Counted from the first letter of the stretch, positions 15,734 through 25,431 are shown. The stretch: DNA of 36,449 nucleotides from Streptomyces mexicanus (GCF_902506575.1 NZ_LR732544.1:3582405-3618853), one strand, 5' to 3'. Notes: a model not told the origin generated them from the letters alone. Numbers and translations are program-made.

Positions 15734-16327
15734 GTGAACGAAACGCTCTTGGAATCACCCCGTCCCGTGCGGCCGTCCTGGAAGGACAGCAGCGCGCTCG
15801 TCGTGGCGGAGGCGACCCGAGCGGTCGAGGCCATTGCCCCCGGGGAAGCCGAACGCCTGCTCTCCGCCACGACTGCGGCGTCGAGGGTCTTCATTCTCGG
15901 GCAGGGGCGCTCGGGCATCGCTCTGCGTGCCCTGGCCATGCGGCTGATGCACCTCGGGCTCCGCGTGCATGTCGTCGGTGACGCTACGGCGCCGGCCATC
16001 GCGGCGGGAGACCTCCTGCTGATCGCCTCAGGCTCGGGACGCACCCCCTCGGTGCTTACTGCGGCCCGGTCCGCCATCGCGGCAGGCGCCGAGGTGGCGG
16101 GCATCACCGCCGCTCCGCACTCGCCCCTGGCCTCCCTGACGCCGACCGTTCTGGTCGTACCCGCGGCCGCGAAGCGGGACCGGTCCGGGCAGGCCTCGGC
16201 CCAGTACGCCGGCAGCCTGTTCGAGCAGGTGCTGTGGCTCCTCGGAGACGGGTTGTTCCACGCGCTCTGGCAGCGCAGCGGTCTCACGGCCGACGAACTG
16301 TGGGCCCGCCACAGCAATCTCGAATGA
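15734..16327 (+). CDS. hxlB: 6-phospho-3-hexuloisomerase (RuMP pathway)
   Basis: A 197-residue SIS-domain protein that would convert D-arabino-3-hexulose 6-phosphate into fructose 6-phosphate, the second step of formaldehyde fixation. The phosphosugar-binding loops are GQGRSG (56-61) and [13 protein letters not shown] (92-104), and the segment [13 protein letters not shown] is characteristic of this isomerase group rather than of GlmS or GutQ types. It starts at GTG with GGGGA upstream; the frame is open far upstream but that part runs antisense to the LuxR-type gene. The synthase gene follows 77 bp downstream, the usual pairing, which strengthens the call. Confidence 0.9.
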   Translation: MNETLLESPRPVRPSWKDSSALVVAEATRAVEAIAPGEAERLLSATTAASRVFILGQGRSGIALRALAMRLMHLGLRVHVVGDATAPAIAAGDLLLIASGSGRTPSVLTAARSAIAAGAEVAGITAAPHSPLASLTPTVLVVPAAAKRDRSGQASAQYAGSLFEQVLWLLGDGLFHALWQRSGLTADELWARHSNLE

Positions 16328-16404
16328 CCTGCGCGGCATACGCCCGCAGAACCACGAACGCCCGGGAGACCGCCGGGCGACTCACGCCGGAAGGAAACAC
16401 CGTC

Positions 16405-17034
16405 ATGCGACTGCAGGTAGCCATCGACCTATTGACTACGGAAGCCGCCCTGCGGCTGGCCGGGCAGGTCGCTCCCTACGTCGATGTCATCGAACTGGGC
16501 ACCCCGCTGATCAAGAGCGAGGGCATGTCCGTCATCACGGCGGTCAAGAACGCCCACCCCGACAAGACCGTCTTCGCGGACCTGAAGACCGCCGACGCCG
16601 GTGAGCTGGAGGCACGTCTCGCCTTCGACGCCGGCGCCGACCTGGTCACCGTTCTGGGTACGGCCGACGACTCCACCATCAACGGCGCGGTCGTCGCCGC
16701 CCGCGCCGCTTCCAAGGGCGTGGTCGTCGACCTCATCAACGTCACGAACAAGGCCACGCGTGCCAAGGAAGCGCACGCCCTGGGGGCGGTGTTCGTCGAG
16801 TTCCATGCCGGGCTGGACGAACAGGCCCTGCCCGGATACAGCCTCCAGGCGCTTCTGGATGCCGGTTCGAGCTCGGGGGTCCCGTTCTCCGTCGCCGGCG
16901 GCGTCAGCACAGCCACCATCGCCGCGGTACAGGACTCCGGCGCCCGGACCGCCGTGGCAGGCAGCGCCATCTACAGCGCGAACGACCCAGCTGCGGCGGC
17001 GGCCGCCCTGCGCGCCCTGATCAGCCGCCCCTGA
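16405..17034 (+). CDS. hxlA: 3-hexulose-6-phosphate synthase (RuMP pathway)
   Basis: A 209-residue (beta/alpha)8 enzyme of the orotidine decarboxylase superfamily that condenses formaldehyde with ribulose 5-phosphate. Asp8 (AIDLL), Glu30 in IELGTPL, and the superfamily triad Asp59-Lys61-Asp64 (DLKTAD) are all present, as are the phosphate-binding segments VAGGVS and AVAGSAIY near the C-terminus. GGAAGGAA lies before the ATG. It forms a two-gene unit with the isomerase and is followed 53 bp later by the mycothiol-dependent dehydrogenase, so fixation and oxidation of formaldehyde appear co-transcribed. Confidence 0.95.
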   Translation: MRLQVAIDLLTTEAALRLAGQVAPYVDVIELGTPLIKSEGMSVITAVKNAHPDKTVFADLKTADAGELEARLAFDAGADLVTVLGTADDSTINGAVVAARAASKGVVVDLINVTNKATRAKEAHALGAVFVEFHAGLDEQALPGYSLQALLDAGSSSGVPFSVAGGVSTATIAAVQDSGARTAVAGSAIYSANDPAAAAAALRALISRP

Positions 17035-17087
17035 CCGGGCTCGGCACAGCACCGTTCAACGACAACACAGCAAGCAAGGTGAACAAC

Positions 17088-18173
17088 GTGGCACAGCAAG
17101 TTCAGGCAGTGATCGCACCGGGCAAGAACGAGCCGGTCCGGGTGGAGACGATCGTCGTGCCGGATCCCGGCCCCGGCGAGGCCGTGGTGAAGATCCAGGC
17201 GTGCGGCGTCTGCCATACCGACCTTCACTACAAGCAGGGCGGCATCGGCGATGACTTCCCGTTCCTGCTCGGTCATGAGGCCGCAGGTGTCGTGGAGTCC
17301 GTCGGCGAGGGCGTCACCGACGTCGCCCCCGGCGACTTCGTCATCCTTAACTGGCGGGCGGTGTGCGGCCAGTGCCGTGCCTGCCGGCGCGGGCGCCCCT
17401 GGTACTGCTTCAACACCCACAACGCGAAGCAGAAGATGACCCTGCTGGACGGCACCGAGCTCACGCCGGCCCTCGGCATCGGCGCGTTCGCCGAGAAGAC
17501 CCTCGTGGCGGCCGGCCAGTGCACCAAGGTCGACCCCGAGGTTTCCCCGGCCGTCGCCGGACTGCTCGGCTGCGGCGTGATGGCCGGCATCGGCGCCGCC
17601 ATCAACACCGGCCAGGTCGGCCGGGGCGACTCCGTCGCCGTCATCGGCTGCGGCGGCGTCGGCGACGCGGCGATCGCCGGGGCCCGGCTGGCCGGCGCGG
17701 CGAAGATCATCGCGGTGGACATCGACGACCGCAAGCTCGAGATGGCGAAGACGATGGGCGCCACCCACACCGTCAACTCCCGCACCAGCGATCTGGTCGG
17801 GGAGGTCCGCGCGCTCACCGGCGGACACGGTGCCGATGTCGTCATCGATGCGGTCGGCCGCCCCGAGACCTACCGTCAGGCGTTCTACGCCCGTGACCTG
17901 GCCGGCACGGTCGTCCTGGTCGGTGTCCCCAACCCTGACATGATGCTGGAGCTGCCGCTCCTCGACGTCTTCGGCCGCGGTGGCTCCCTCAAGTCGGCCT
18001 GGTACGGAGACTGTCTGCCCTCCCGCGACTTCCCGATGCTGGTCGACCTGCACCTGCAGGGGCGCCTCAATCTCGGCGCTTTCGTCACCGAGACGATCGG
18101 CATCGCCGACGTCGAGGAGGCGTTCCAGCGGATGCGCGACGGTGAGGTCCTGCGCTCGGTGATGGTGTTCTGA
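17088..18173 (+). CDS. mscR: S-(hydroxymethyl)mycothiol dehydrogenase (mycothiol-dependent formaldehyde dehydrogenase)
   Basis: A 361-residue zinc-dependent class III-type alcohol dehydrogenase that oxidises the formaldehyde-mycothiol adduct and also handles S-nitrosomycothiol. Catalytic zinc site: Cys39 in ACGVCHTD with His63-Glu64 (LLGHE). Structural zinc: Cys93, 96, 99 and 107 ([16 protein letters not shown]). NAD loop: GCGGVG. The length equals that of known MscR proteins when the GTG at 17088 is used, which has AAGG 8 bp upstream; a GTG at 17079 has no such site. Its stop overlaps the start of the hydrolase gene (TGATG), so the two are translationally coupled. Confidence 0.95.
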   Translation: MAQQVQAVIAPGKNEPVRVETIVVPDPGPGEAVVKIQACGVCHTDLHYKQGGIGDDFPFLLGHEAAGVVESVGEGVTDVAPGDFVILNWRAVCGQCRACRRGRPWYCFNTHNAKQKMTLLDGTELTPALGIGAFAEKTLVAAGQCTKVDPEVSPAVAGLLGCGVMAGIGAAINTGQVGRGDSVAVIGCGGVGDAAIAGARLAGAAKIIAVDIDDRKLEMAKTMGATHTVNSRTSDLVGEVRALTGGHGADVVIDAVGRPETYRQAFYARDLAGTVVLVGVPNPDMMLELPLLDVFGRGGSLKSAWYGDCLPSRDFPMLVDLHLQGRLNLGAFVTETIGIADVEEAFQRMRDGEVLRSVMVF

Positions 18174-18802
18174 TGGCGGCCCGCATCGACCTCCTGGTCA
18201 CCTCCGGGACGTTCGCTCTCGACGGAGGCCAGTGGGACGTCGACAACAACGTCTGGATCGTCGGCGACGACTCCGAGGCGGTCGTCATCGACGCCGCACA
18301 CGATGCCTCGGCGATCGAGGCCGCGCTCGGCGGCCGTAGGCTGCGCGCGATCATCTGCACGCACGCGCACAACGACCACATCGACGCGGCTCCCGCACTG
18401 GCCGAGGCCACCGGCGCACCGATCCTGCTGCACCCCGATGACCTCCCGCTGTGGAAGCAGACGCATCCGGACCGGCTTCCCGACCAGGAGCTGGCCGATC
18501 ACCAGATGCTGGAGATCGCCGGAACCCCGTTCCAGGTCCTGCACACTCCCGGCCATTCCCCGGGAGCGGTCTGCCTCTACGCTCCGGCGCTCAACGCGGT
18601 GTTCTCCGGCGACACGCTGTTCCGTGGCGGGCCCGGCGCAACCGGACGCTCCTTCTCGCACTTCCCGACGATCATCGACTCCATCCGGGACAGACTGCTC
18701 ACTCTCCCGCCGGCGGTCGCGGTGCACACCGGGCACGGCGACTCCACCACCATCGCAGCCGAGAGCGGACACCTCGGCGAATGGATCGCCCGCGGGCACT
18801 GA
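18173..18802 (+). CDS. Metallo-beta-lactamase-fold hydrolase, mscR partner
   Basis: A 209-residue glyoxalase II-like hydrolase. The metal ligands are visible: His64, His66, Asp68 and His69 (THAHNDH), His128 (TPGHSPG), Asp147 (SGDTLF) and His188 (HTGHGD). A metallo-beta-lactamase gene directly after mscR is a conserved actinobacterial arrangement, also seen in mycobacteria. Acting on the S-formylmycothiol product to release formate and regenerate mycothiol is the natural proposal but is inference. The ATG overlaps the mscR stop by one base. A hairpin follows the stop. Confidence 0.88.
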   Translation: MAARIDLLVTSGTFALDGGQWDVDNNVWIVGDDSEAVVIDAAHDASAIEAALGGRRLRAIICTHAHNDHIDAAPALAEATGAPILLHPDDLPLWKQTHPDRLPDQELADHQMLEIAGTPFQVLHTPGHSPGAVCLYAPALNAVFSGDTLFRGGPGATGRSFSHFPTIIDSIRDRLLTLPPAVAVHTGHGDSTTIAAESGHLGEWIARGH

Positions 18803-18856
18803 CGGCCGGCGTTCACGGCACGGGCGGCTCACCTCGCTGCCCCGAGCCGTGAACGT

Positions 18857-18879
18857 CCCTGCCGCGGTGGGCGGCAGGG
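18857..18879 (+). terminator. Terminator after the RuMP/mycothiol operon
   Basis: CCCTGCCGC and GCGGCAGGG form a 9-bp stem with a GGTGG loop 55 bp after the hydrolase stop. A second inverted pair, GTTCACGGC (18811-18819) and GCCGTGAAC (18846-18854), lies just before it. Confidence 0.6.
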
Positions 18880-19027
18880 GAACGGGGTCCCGGACCGCCC
18901 CGGGGCAGGCGATGCCCGCTCGCCTCGGGGCGGACCGAGCGCAGTCGTGAGCACTGCGCACGGTCCGGGGGTCTGTAATGCTCATTGCACACCGTGCCTT
19001 GCGCACCAGACAGGCAGAAGACGGAAC

Positions 19028-19789
19028 ATGACCACCACCACACCCCGGCCTGCCGGCCCTGAGGGCATCGGCCAGACCGTGCGTTCCGAGAGCCAGCGCT
19101 CGCCCCTGCGCGACTTCCTGCGCACCGAGACCGGCAGCGCCGTCGCCCTCATCGTCGCTTCCGTCGCCGCTCTCGTGTGGGCCAATGTCTCCCCCGGCTC
19201 CTACGAGCACTTCTGGGAAACGTCGCTGTCCGTGCACCTGGGGACCGCCGGCGTCGATCTGGAACTGCGCGAATGGGTCAACAGTGGCTTGATGGCCGCC
19301 TTCTTCTTCGTGGTCGGGCTCGAGGCACGGCGCGAGTTCGACATGGGTGAACTGCGGCAGAGAAGCCGGATGACCCTGCCACTGTTCGCCGGCCTGGCCG
19401 GGATGGGCGTGCCCGTTCTGATCTTCCTGGCCTTCGCCGCCACCACCGATGCCGGCGGAGGCTGGTGCGTGGCCATGTCGACCGACACGGCCTTCGCCCT
19501 GGGCACCCTGGCGCTGCTCGGCAAGCGGCTTCCCGACGCCCTGCGCACCTTCCTGCTGACCGTGGCCATCGTCGACGACGTCGTGGCCCTCGCCGTCATC
19601 GCGTTCGTCTACAGCAGCAACCTCTCGTGGCCGGCGCTGCTGATCGCCCTGGCCCTCTTCGTCGCGGTTCTGGGCATCCGCCGCGCAGGGGTGCGCCACA
19701 GCGTCCCCTACGTCGTCGTCGCGAGCAATGCTCATGACTTGTGGATCGGTCTTCGGGACGGCACGCGAAGGGCGTACCTTCCCGAATGA
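19028..19789 (+). pseudogene. nhaA: Truncated NhaA-type Na+/H+ antiporter
   Basis: The 253-residue frame begins as an NhaA antiporter: FLRTETGSAVALIVASVAALVWAN, a membrane segment around LMAAFFFVVGLEARREFD, the STDTAFALGTLALLG aspartate and the VAIVDDVVAL aspartate pair used in ion binding. NhaA similarity stops near VPYVVV (about 19720) and the last 22 residues (ASNAHDLW...AYLPE) are unrelated. The family needs 11-12 helices, and the actinobacterial branch this resembles is often fused to a thioredoxin-like domain, so the C-terminal half or more is missing and function is unlikely. The break probably marks the edge of the accessory region. GACGGAA precedes the ATG. Confidence 0.8.
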
Positions 19790-19811
19790 TCCTGTATCGG
19801 TCACCAAGTCA

Positions 19812-19834
19812 GGCCCGCGTTCGCAGCGCGGGTC
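19812..19834. terminator. GC-rich hairpin near the island/core junction
   Basis: CCCGCG and CGCGGG enclose the loop TTCGCAG, extended outwards by two further pairs including one G-T. The loop superficially resembles a tRNA T-arm, but there is no acceptor or anticodon partner. It may be a terminator for a gene that was lost at the junction. Confidence 0.3.
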
Positions 19835-19987
19835 GGGAAGGCACGCCCGCGCAGGAGGCGGAAAACGAACAAGAGCAAGAGGAAGTAGTGGGCCGCGGCA
19901 GGGGTGAATGAGAGGCGGCCCCCGGGCCCCGTGCCCGGGCGTGCCCGCGCGTCGGCGGATCGTCGCGAGCGGCCTGCGGCCGGCACG

Positions 19988-19993
19988 TACAGT
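19988..19993 (+). promoter_or_regulatory. -10 box of a leaderless promoter
   Basis: TACAGT ends 6 bp before the ATG at 20000, and no ribosome binding site is present, so transcription probably starts at or next to the start codon. Confidence 0.55.
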
Positions 19994-19999
19994 GCGGTC

Positions 20000-20731
20000 A
20001 TGACCCATCCGAATGCGGCGCTGCGCCCCACCCAAGCCGTCATCCTCGCCGGTGGCCAGGGGTCCCGGCTGCGCCCCTACACCGACGACCGGCCCAAGCC
20101 GATGGTCGAGATCCCCGGCACGGGCGTCCCGATCATCGGCCACCAGATCGCCTGGCTGGCCGAGGAGGGCGTCACGGACGTGGTGGTCTCCTGCGGCCAC
20201 CTCGCCGAGGTTCTGCAGGACTGGCTGAAGTCGGCAGACCTGCCGGTGAAGGTCACCACCGTCGTGGAGACCGAACCCCTCGGCCGCGGCGGCGGCCTGC
20301 GGTTCGCGGCCGCCCATCTGCCCCGTCCGGACAAGCCCTGGTACGCCACGAACGGCGACATCTGGACGCGTTTCTCGCTGCGCGACATGGCGGACTTCCA
20401 CACCGAGCGGGACGCGGTGGCCACGCTCGCGCTGGCCCGTCCGCGCCTGCCGTGGGGCGCCGTGCAGACGGACGGCTTCGGCCGTGTCACGGACTTCATC
20501 GAGGCCCCGCCGTCCACGTTCGAGATCAACGCGGGCGTGTACGTGTTCTCGCCCGACTTCGCCGCCCTGCTCCCGGAGCGCGGCGACCACGAGCGCACCA
20601 CGTTCCCGCGGCTGGCCCGCGAACGGCGCCTGGCGGGCTTCCCGATCCCGCAGGGCGCCTACTGGCGGGCCATCGACACGGCGAAGGACCTCACGGAGGC
20701 GGCGAAGGAGCTGGCCGCCCTCAAGCGCTGA
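20000..20731 (+). CDS. Sugar-phosphate nucleotidyltransferase
   Basis: A 243-residue NTP_transferase: QAVILAGGQGSRLRPYTDDRPKPMVEI is the nucleotide-binding signature (GGxGxRLxPxTxxxPKPM), and ETEPLGRGGGLRFA, NGDIWTRF and AIDTAKDL are the later conserved segments. Relatives make NDP-sugars such as GDP-mannose or dTDP-glucose; the nucleotide and sugar cannot be decided here. No C-terminal hexapeptide-repeat domain is present. The ATG at 20000 is preferred because a TACAGT box lies 6 bp upstream, indicating a leaderless message; the open frame before it is shadow. It converges on the DoxX gene with a shared terminator. Confidence 0.88.
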   Translation: MTHPNAALRPTQAVILAGGQGSRLRPYTDDRPKPMVEIPGTGVPIIGHQIAWLAEEGVTDVVVSCGHLAEVLQDWLKSADLPVKVTTVVETEPLGRGGGLRFAAAHLPRPDKPWYATNGDIWTRFSLRDMADFHTERDAVATLALARPRLPWGAVQTDGFGRVTDFIEAPPSTFEINAGVYVFSPDFAALLPERGDHERTTFPRLARERRLAGFPIPQGAYWRAIDTAKDLTEAAKELAALKR

Positions 20732-20773
20732 ACACACCAGGCGTCGCCTGCCCTTCGGCCGTGCGACGCCCCT

Positions 20774-20816
20774 ACGACGGGGGTCCCGCACAGCGACTGT
20801 GCGGGACCCCCGTCGT
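20774..20816. terminator. Very strong bidirectional terminator
   Basis: A perfect 20-bp stem (20774-20793 pairs with 20797-20816) with a CGA loop lies between the convergent nucleotidyltransferase and DoxX genes and would serve both strands. Confidence 0.9.
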
Positions 20817-20846
20817 TCGGGTCGTGCCCGGTGGGGCGGTGGCCGC

Positions 20847-22655
20847 CTATCCCAGCAGGCCGCCCACCAGGCCCGGCTGCCCGGTGGAGGAGCTGCCGCC
20901 GGAGGAGCCGGAGGAGCCCGATCCACCGGAGCTCCCCGAGCCGGCCGAGCCGCCGGAGCCGCCGGAGCCGCCGGTCGAGCCGCTGCCGCCGGTCGCGGTG
21001 CCGCCCGAGGTCGGGCCGGAGCTGGTGCTGGGTGCCTGCTGCACCGGGGAGGAGCGGTCCGGCACGGTGTCGCCGGTGGTGCCCTGGGTCTGGCTGGGCG
21101 CGCCGCCGGTGGCGGTGCCGCGCTGCTGGGTGGTGCCCTGGGTGGCCGAGGGACCGCCGGACGGGCCGGCCGAGGTCCCGCGGTGGCTGGGTGAGGCCGG
21201 GGCCGACGGGGACGTCGAGTGCCGCTGGGAGTCGGAGTGCCGGGGCAGCGGTGAGCCGGGCAGTTCGTTGCGCGGGGCCTCGCCGGGCCCGGGGACGACG
21301 ACCCGGTCGGCGTCGCGCACCGCCCCGCCGAGCAGCGAGCCGACGAGCAGGGTGAGGCCGGTGACGAGGACGGTGAGCAGCGCGCCGCGGCGCAGCACGA
21401 ACCGGCGCAGCGCCCAGATGTCGGAGCGTGGACCCAGGCGCCGCCAGGCGGAGGCGGCGAGTCTGCCGTCGACGGAGTAGACGGGGGCGCCGGCGATGAT
21501 CAGCGGCGACCAAGCGGCGAGGTAGATGATGTCGGGCGCGTCGTAGACGGGCGCCGTGCGCCAGCTGACGGTGACGATGAGGGCGGCGGACAGCAGCGCG
21601 CCGACCACGGCGGCGACCCGCTGCCAGCAGCCCAGGATCGTGAGCACGCCGACGATGACCTGGAGGAAGGCGATGACGAGCCCGGAGCCGGCGGGGTGCT
21701 GCAGGGCGAACTGGCGCAGCGGTTCGGCGACGTCCCAGGGGTGCAGCTGGGTCAGCCACTTGACCATGGAGCCGCGTTGGCCGCCGTCGAAGTACAGCGG
21801 GTCGCACAGCTTGCCCATGCCGGCGTAGAGGGAGACGAACCCGAGGAAGATGCGCAGCGGGAGCAGGACGACGCCGAGGTTCATCCGGCGGTGCGGGTAG
21901 TAGGCGTGGCGGGCCGGGTCGTCGCCGAGCCGCCGGGTGCGCCGCGGCCGGTCGTCGGCCGCCGGGTCGGCGTCCTCGCCGGGCTCGCCGTAGCCGTCGT
22001 AGGGGCCGTGGTCGTGGTCCGGGAAGCCGGTGCCGTCGTACGCCGGCCCGTCGTGCCCGGCGTCGGCGTACTCCGCCTCCTCGTACGCGCTGCCCGCGGT
22101 CCGCATCTGCGGCAGCAGCCGGGTCTCGCCGGGGGCGGGGCTGCGCTGGGCGCCGACGACGGGGGTCTCGACGGTCTCGTCGAGGTCGCCGTAGGCGGTG
22201 CCTGCGGGCGCGGACGTGCCGGGCGTGCCGTAGCCGGCGGGGGCGTCGACGCGCGGGATGACCTGGGTGGCCCCGGCGTCGCCGGGCTGTTCCTCGCCGT
22301 GCCGCACGCTGCCGCTGCGCACGGCCTGCAGCAGGCGGTGGGCTCCGGTGTCGTCGGGCGCCGATCTGCCGCTCCAGACGACGGGGCGGCGGTGGGGCGC
22401 CGCGGCCTGGGGCCGGCCCGTCGCGCCGGCGACGGGCAGGCGGGCGGTGTGCTCGGCGGCGCTCAGGTGCCGGGCGATCCGCGGGGAGCGGGTACGCCGC
22501 GAGGAGGCGCCCAACTGCACGCGGAAGCTCGCGTGCGTGACGATGACCTGCGCCGGATCGCTCGGCACCTTCACCATGCTCAGCGCGGGAGCGTCGTCGT
22601 ACCCCGACGAGCGGTCCCCCGTGGGTGTGCGGGGTGTTCTGGTGTCCACACTCAT
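20847..22655 (-). CDS. DoxX-family membrane protein with long low-complexity ends
   Basis: 602 residues. The first 260 are hydrophilic and acidic, predicted cytoplasmic (for example YDGTGFPDHDHGPYDGYGE). From about 262 a DoxX-like membrane domain follows: LGVVLLPLRIFLGFVSLYAGMGK with the typical GxxKLxDP pattern, then FLQVIVGVLTILGCW, ALLSAALIVTVSW and IIYLAAWSPLIIAGA. Another hydrophobic helix (LLTVLVTGLTLLVGSLLGG) leads to a tail of about 120 residues rich in Gly, Ser and Thr, probably extracytoplasmic. DoxX relatives are linked to quinone or thiol redox chemistry, but the role here is unknown. No clear Shine-Dalgarno site precedes the ATG. Confidence 0.85.
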   Translation of the reverse strand: MSVDTRTPRTPTGDRSSGYDDAPALSMVKVPSDPAQVIVTHASFRVQLGASSRRTRSPRIARHLSAAEHTARLPVAGATGRPQAAAPHRRPVVWSGRSAPDDTGAHRLLQAVRSGSVRHGEEQPGDAGATQVIPRVDAPAGYGTPGTSAPAGTAYGDLDETVETPVVGAQRSPAPGETRLLPQMRTAGSAYEEAEYADAGHDGPAYDGTGFPDHDHGPYDGYGEPGEDADPAADDRPRRTRRLGDDPARHAYYPHRRMNLGVVLLPLRIFLGFVSLYAGMGKLCDPLYFDGGQRGSMVKWLTQLHPWDVAEPLRQFALQHPAGSGLVIAFLQVIVGVLTILGCWQRVAAVVGALLSAALIVTVSWRTAPVYDAPDIIYLAAWSPLIIAGAPVYSVDGRLAASAWRRLGPRSDIWALRRFVLRRGALLTVLVTGLTLLVGSLLGGAVRDADRVVVPGPGEAPRNELPGSPLPRHSDSQRHSTSPSAPASPSHRGTSAGPSGGPSATQGTTQQRGTATGGAPSQTQGTTGDTVPDRSSPVQQAPSTSSGPTSGGTATGGSGSTGGSGGSGGSAGSGSSGGSGSSGSSGGSSSTGQPGLVGGLLG

Positions 22656-22873
22656 CTAACCGAGTGACGAGGAGTTAGGACACTGCCTTGACCCGCCGGA
22701 TCTGTCCGGGCCGCGTCAAGGTTGCACGGAACGCCCGGAAATACACGGTCAGGTGACCGCGCGAACGCCCGTTCGACCGCCGGTCACCGGCCGACGGTCG
22801 GCATCCGGCAGTCCGGCATCCGGCGGTCGATGGTCACCGGACACCGGACACCGACCGGCGCCGGCGACCCGGC

Positions 22874-23812
22874 TCAACGGCGCCTGCGCGCCGCCTCGTA
22901 CAGCACGATCCCCGCCGCGACACCGGCGTTCAGCGACTCCGCGCCGCCCGGCATCGGGATCCGCACCCGCACGTCGCAGGTCTCCCCGACGAGCCGCGAC
23001 AGGCCCTTGCCCTCGCTGCCGACGACGATGACGACGGGGCCGTCCAGCGCGTCCAGCTCACCGAGTTCGGCCTCGCCGTCCGCGGCCAGGCCGACGACCA
23101 TGATCCCGGCCTTCTTGTACGCCTCCAGCGCGCGCGTGAGGTTGGTGGCGCGGGCCACGGGCGTCCGGGCGGCCGTACCGGCGGAGGTCTTCCAGGCGCC
23201 CGCGGTCATACCGGCCGCGCGCCGCTCGGGCACGACCACGCCGTGGCCGCCGAAGGCGGAGACGGAGCGGACGACCGCGCCGAGGTTGCGCGGGTCGGTC
23301 ACCCCGTCCAGGGCGACGATCAGCGGGTCCTCGCCCGCGTCGGCGGCGGCGTCGGCCAGGTCCTCGGGGTGGGCGTACTCGTACGGCGGGACCTGCAGGA
23401 CCAGGCCCTGGTGGTTGAGCCCGTTGGTCATCCGGTCCAGTTCCGGGCGCGGGGCCTCCATGAGGTTGATCCCGCCGCGCTCGGCGACCAGCTGCAGCGC
23501 CTCGCGCACGCGCTCGTCGTTGTCGATGAACTGCTGGACGTAGAGGGTGTTCGCGGGCACGCCCCCGCGCAGCGCCTCGACGACCGGGTTGCGGCCGACG
23601 ACCAGCTCGGAGGCGGACTTGCCCGCGCCGCGGCGCGGGCCGCGGCTCTGGGCGCGGCGCGCCTTCGCCTGGGCGGCGCGCTGCTTGGCGTGTCCCTTGC
23701 GCATCTCGGCGGGGGGCGTGGGGCCCTTGCCCTCCAGGCCCCGGCGCCGCTTGCCGCCGCTGCCGACCTGCGCGCCCTTCTTGCCGGACATGCGGCGGTT
23801 GTTCGCGGCCAT
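22874..23812 (-). CDS. rlmB: 23S rRNA 2'-O-methyltransferase (RlmB/TrmH family)
   Basis: A 312-residue SPOUT methyltransferase expected to methylate the ribose of G2251 in 23S rRNA. The basic N-terminal extension of about 65 residues ([20 protein letters not shown]) is typical of actinobacterial members. The substrate-binding domain starts at [16 protein letters not shown] motifs: [16 protein letters not shown] (motif 1), [13 protein letters not shown] (motif 2) and [18 protein letters not shown] (motif 3), which form the knotted SAM site. It follows cysS on the same strand, a conserved Streptomyces neighbourhood. Confidence 0.93.
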   Translation of the reverse strand: MAANNRRMSGKKGAQVGSGGKRRRGLEGKGPTPPAEMRKGHAKQRAAQAKARRAQSRGPRRGAGKSASELVVGRNPVVEALRGGVPANTLYVQQFIDNDERVREALQLVAERGGINLMEAPRPELDRMTNGLNHQGLVLQVPPYEYAHPEDLADAAADAGEDPLIVALDGVTDPRNLGAVVRSVSAFGGHGVVVPERRAAGMTAGAWKTSAGTAARTPVARATNLTRALEAYKKAGIMVVGLAADGEAELGELDALDGPVVIVVGSEGKGLSRLVGETCDVRVRIPMPGGAESLNAGVAAGIVLYEAARRRR

Positions 23813-23894
23813 GACCTACCTGTCTGTCGGAGCGTTCGTACGTGTGTCTGTGTGGTGTGCGGTCCGTACGTCTATGAAGCGTACGTCCATGCAG

Positions 23895-23922
23895 TGTGCC
23901 GCCCGGACGGCCGGGCGGCACA
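23895..23922 (-). terminator. Hairpin between cysS and rlmB
   Basis: A 12-bp perfect stem (23895-23906 with 23911-23922), loop ACGG, in the 212-bp gap after cysS on the minus strand. rlmB probably has its own promoter after it. There is no T-run. Confidence 0.6.
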
Positions 23923-24024
23923 ATCGATCTTCGCGGGCCGCAGGACGGGCCGGCGCCGGACCGGCGGACGGACCGGCACGCGGCCGACGCCCACCCCGGC
24001 CCGGAGACCGGGCGGGCCTGCCCC

Positions 24025-25425
24025 TCAGCCGGCGCCCAGACTCCAGCGGGGGCCCTGCGGGCTGTCCTCGATGACCAGTCCGGACTGGTTGAGCTGGTCG
24101 CGCAGGGCGTCCGCGGTGGCCCAGTCCTTGCGGGCGCGGGCGGCCTCCCGCTGGTCCAGCACCATGCGGACCAGGGAGTCGACCACGCCGTGCAGGTCCT
24201 CGCCGCGCTCGCTTCCCTCGCCGGCCCAGTGCTCGTCGAGGGGGTCCAGGCCGAGGACGCCGAGCATGGCGCGCACCTCGGCGAGCCGGGCGACGGCGGC
24301 TTCCTTGTCGTCGGCGGCCAGCGCGCTGTTGCCCTGCCGGACGGTGGTGTGGACGACGGCGAGCGCCTGCGGGACGCCGAGGTCGTCGTCCATGGCCTCG
24401 GCGAAGGCGGGCGGCACCTGCGCGGCCGGCTCCACGATCCCGGCCTTCTCCACCACCCGCTGGACGAAGCCCTCGATCCGCGCGAACGCGGACTCGGCCT
24501 CGCGCAGCGCCTCCTCGCTGTACTCGATCATCGAGCGGTAGTGCGGGGTGCCCAGGTAGTAGCGCAGCACGATGGGCCGCCACTGCTTGACCATCTCGGA
24601 GACCAGCACGCTGTTGCCGAGCGACTTGGACATCTTGTCGCCGGCCATGGTCACCCAGGCGTTGTGCACCCAGTACTGGGCGAAGTCGTCGCCGTAGGCC
24701 TTGGCCTGGGCGATCTCGTTCTCGTGGTGCGGGAAGATCAGGTCCAGGCCGCCGCCGTGGATGTCGAAGGCGCTGCCCAGGTACTTGTGCGCCATGGCGG
24801 AGCACTCCAGGTGCCAGCCCGGCCGGCCCTCGCCCCACGGCGTGGGCCAGGTGGGCTCGCCCGGCTTGGCGGCCTTCCACATCGCGAAGTCGCGCGGGTC
24901 GCGCTTGCCGGTCTCGCCCTCGCCGGAGGGCTGCAGCAGGTTGTCCAGCTCCTGCCGCGACAGCTGGAGGTAGCCGGGGAAGGAGCGCACGTCGAAGTAG
25001 ACGTTGCCGTCGGCGGCGTAGGCGTGGCCGCGGTCGATGAGGCGCTGCATCATCTCGACCATCTCGGGCACGTGGCCGGTGGCGCGCGGCTCGTACGTCG
25101 GCGGCAGGCACCCGAGGGCGTGGTAGCCCTCGTTGAAGGCGCGCTCGTTCTCGTAGCCGATCGCCCACCAGGGCCGGTTCTGCTCGTGGGCCTTGGCGAT
25201 GATCTTGTCGTCGATGTCGGTGACGTTGCGGATGAACGTCACCTCGTAGCCGCGGTAGGTGAACCAGCGGCGCATGATGTCGAAGTTCAGGTACGAGCGG
25301 ACGTGCCCGATGTGGGGTGCCGCCTGCACGGTGGCGCCACAGAGGTAGATCGAGACACAACCCGGCTTGAGCGGGGTGAAGTCACGGATCTGCCGGGCGC
25401 TGGTGTCGTACAGGCGAATAGTCAC
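24025..25425 (-). CDS. cysS: Cysteinyl-tRNA synthetase
   Basis: A 466-residue class I synthetase that charges tRNA-Cys. The HIGH motif is PHIGH near residue 40, preceded by the zinc cysteine in YLCGATV; the KMSKS motif reads DKMSKSLGN. The zinc-binding WHLECSAMA and [17 protein letters not shown] segments are intact, and the length is normal. Two adjacent GTG codons can start it; 25425 is chosen because a TACTCT -10 box (25432-25437) ends 6 bp before it, suggesting a leaderless message, while 25428 would be only 3 bp away. Housekeeping gene; MshC, the mycothiol paralogue, is shorter and is excluded by the full length. Confidence 0.95.
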   Translation of the reverse strand: MTIRLYDTSARQIRDFTPLKPGCVSIYLCGATVQAAPHIGHVRSYLNFDIMRRWFTYRGYEVTFIRNVTDIDDKIIAKAHEQNRPWWAIGYENERAFNEGYHALGCLPPTYEPRATGHVPEMVEMMQRLIDRGHAYAADGNVYFDVRSFPGYLQLSRQELDNLLQPSGEGETGKRDPRDFAMWKAAKPGEPTWPTPWGEGRPGWHLECSAMAHKYLGSAFDIHGGGLDLIFPHHENEIAQAKAYGDDFAQYWVHNAWVTMAGDKMSKSLGNSVLVSEMVKQWRPIVLRYYLGTPHYRSMIEYSEEALREAESAFARIEGFVQRVVEKAGIVEPAAQVPPAFAEAMDDDLGVPQALAVVHTTVRQGNSALAADDKEAAVARLAEVRAMLGVLGLDPLDEHWAGEGSERGEDLHGVVDSLVRMVLDQREAARARKDWATADALRDQLNQSGLVIEDSPQGPRWSLGAG

Positions 25426-25431
25426 CACTCC

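Noticed and set aside
19812..19834. tRNA T-arm-like hairpin with loop TTCGCAG
   Set aside because: No matching anticodon or acceptor arm is present nearby; a plain hairpin explains it.
17885..20926. 1013-codon open frame on the minus strand
   Set aside because: It runs antisense to the mscR end, the hydrolase, NhaA and the nucleotidyltransferase, all of which have clear motifs; its own sequence has none.
20452..21480. Plus-strand frame rich in PEEPEEPEPPEPPEPP repeats
   Set aside because: It is the antisense translation of the Gly/Ser-rich tail of the DoxX protein.
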